Assembly: GCA_902803305.1 (NCBI GenBank)
Contig: CADCPL010000156.1
Location: forward strand, 1 to 6,249
DNA length: 6,249 bases
Source: an uncultured Lachnospiraceae bacterium
GTDB taxonomy: Bacteria; Bacillota; Clostridia; Lachnospirales; Lachnospiraceae
Reading direction: 5' to 3'
Below the pieces are notes generated by a model. That model was given only the letters and a program-made list of their open reading frames with translations, ran no database searches and was not told the origin of the DNA. Made by a program: the position numbers and the translations under genes. Below are positions 5,155 to 6,249 of this stretch, piece after piece. How positions within the stretch are numbered: position 1 is the stretch's first letter; each line of letters begins with the position of its first letter.

Positions 5155-6249
5155 ACTTAATAAGGAACAATACATCGCTGCACACCACACTGTCGGTCCT
5201 ATGCTCGTGCTGGCAGGCCCGGGCAGCGGAAAGACACATCTGCTCGTGGAGAGGATAAAGTTGATGATAGAAGAACATCACATAGCTCCCGAACATATTC
5301 TGGTGATCACCTTTTCAAAAAAAGCAGCAGAAGAGATGCAGGATAGATTTAACAGGAATACCGATCCGGAACATTATCCGGTGACATTCGGAACTTTCCA
5401 TGCGGTGTTTTATCATATTCTGCTTGAGGATGATCCGTCGGTCGGAAGGCTCATCACAGAAGAGGAGCAGAAAAGGATACTGGAGTCATTCAAACATGAA
5501 GATACGGAGCTGCTTGCCGGAATGATAAGCGCATATAAGAATTTCGGAAGCGAATTCTATAGCCGTTGTGAATCCGGAAGAGGTATGACGGAGCAGGAGC
5601 GAGACGAGTTCGAGTTGCTTATCAAAAGATATGAGGATATCTGCCGAAAAGAGGGACTGATCGATTTTGATGACATGATACTAATGTGCGGGCGGCTCTT
5701 GTATAAACACGAGAAGATACTTCGGAAGTGGCAGGACAGATTCAGGTATATCCTTGTTGACGAATTCCAGGATATAAATGACGGACAATACGGCGTTCTG
5801 CGGCTGCTTGCGGGAGATGCCATGAATGTATTTGCGGTGGGGGATGACGATCAGTCGATCTATGCATTCAGGGGTTCGAGACCTCAGCTCATGAAGAAAT
5901 TCATACATCAGTTCAGAGGATGCAGACAGGTCACGCTCACGATGAATTACAGGTGCTGCGAGAACGTTATCGGTGCGTCGGATACAGTAATAAGACATAA
6001 TACCGACAGGTTTGACAGACCGATGCAGCGACACCTTCCGTCAAAGAGCGGAGGAGATGTTGAACTGATATATGCCGAAAACTCGGATATTCAGGCCGAA
6101 TATGTATGTGACATGACGGAAGAACTGATAAATGAGTACGGATACAGAGCGAGTGATATCGCAGTACTTTACAGAAGTGAACACTGTGTGAAAATGTTCG
6201 TAAATACTGCTGAAAAAAGGGGGATAAAGATAAATGATCAGTCCGGTTC
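5150..6249 (+). CDS. UvrD/PcrA-family superfamily 1A ATP-dependent DNA helicase (3' partial)
   Basis: This is the N-terminal part of a 3'-5' DNA helicase that unwinds DNA with ATP, as used in repair and in clearing stalled replication or recombination intermediates. The frame is open from ATG 5150 to the window end (366 complete codons). Helicase motifs appear in order: Q motif LNKEQ (Q7), Walker A AGPGSGKT (22-29, K28), Ia TFSKKAAEEM (54-63), Ib TFGTFHAVF (79-87), motif II VDEFQDIN (203-210, with D204-E205), motif III GDDDQSIYAFRGS (231-243) and motif IV LTMNYR (263-268, R268). IAVLYR at 337-342 opens the later part of the 2A domain. Motifs V and VI and the rest of 2A lie beyond the window. 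Walker A to motif II is about 176 residues, somewhat shorter than I expect for full-size PcrA, so this may be the smaller UvrD-like helicase common in Clostridia rather than PcrA itself; I give no symbol for that reason. It is transcribed away from ktrBA, and no functional link to its neighbours is evident. Confidence 0.92.
   Translation, partial: MKLNKEQYIAAHHTVGPMLVLAGPGSGKTHLLVERIKLMIEEHHIAPEHILVITFSKKAAEEMQDRFNRNTDPEHYPVTFGTFHAVFYHILLEDDPSVGRLITEEEQKRILESFKHEDTELLAGMISAYKNFGSEFYSRCESGRGMTEQERDEFELLIKRYEDICRKEGLIDFDDMILMCGRLLYKHEKILRKWQDRFRYILVDEFQDINDGQYGVLRLLAGDAMNVFAVGDDDQSIYAFRGSRPQLMKKFIHQFRGCRQVTLTMNYRCCENVIGASDTVIRHNTDRFDRPMQRHLPSKSGGDVELIYAENSDIQAEYVCDMTEELINEYGYRASDIAVLYRSEHCVKMFVNTAEKRGIKINDQSG

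Noticed and set aside
5681..6034. Open frame of 117 codons on the - strand opposite the helicase
   Set aside because: The + strand frame carries helicase motifs II, III and IV across exactly this stretch, so the antisense frame is a shadow.

Overview
The window reads as a compact piece of chromosome from a Firmicute of the class Clostridia, most likely the Lachnospiraceae. The evidence is the KtrB/KtrA order, AGGAGG ribosome binding sites, a TTG start, moderate GC, and a 7TM-PAS sensor of a type I associate with that family. This assignment is inference from protein style; no rRNA or species marker is present. About 99% of the window is coding. The only intergenic gap with room for promoters is 56 bp (5094-5149), and no stretch over 300 bases lacks a gene. 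I see no RNA genes, CRISPR arrays, insertion sequences or tandem repeats.

Region 1 (1-3080, + strand) holds a pair of membrane signalling genes. The first is cut by the window start. It encodes a multi-helix sensor related to the histidine-kinase N-terminal 7TM domain, followed by a PAS-like domain, and it stops with no output domain. It overlaps by 4 bp (ATGA) a 725-residue protein with an extracytoplasmic beta-rich domain, a 7TMR-DISM-type membrane block, a complete HD-GYP c-di-GMP phosphodiesterase domain and a C-terminal domain that resembles a GGDEF fold without its signature. The likely role is turning an outside signal into c-di-GMP breakdown.

Region 2 (3075-5093, - strand) is a two-gene potassium uptake operon. 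ktrB, the channel-like membrane subunit, starts at TTG. ktrA, the RCK regulatory subunit, follows after 9 nt. The operon converges on region 1, and the two stop codons overlap inside the palindrome TTATAA (3075-3080). No terminator hairpin is visible between the convergent operons.

Region 3 (5094-6249, + strand) is a 56-bp divergent promoter region followed by the first 366 codons of a UvrD/PcrA-type (superfamily 1A) DNA helicase that runs off the window end.

Most of this is ordinary housekeeping and signalling content. The points most worth a second look are the sensor with no output domain coupled to a phosphodiesterase, the degenerate GGDEF-like tail, the terminator-free convergent overlap, and the unusual ktrB translation start.
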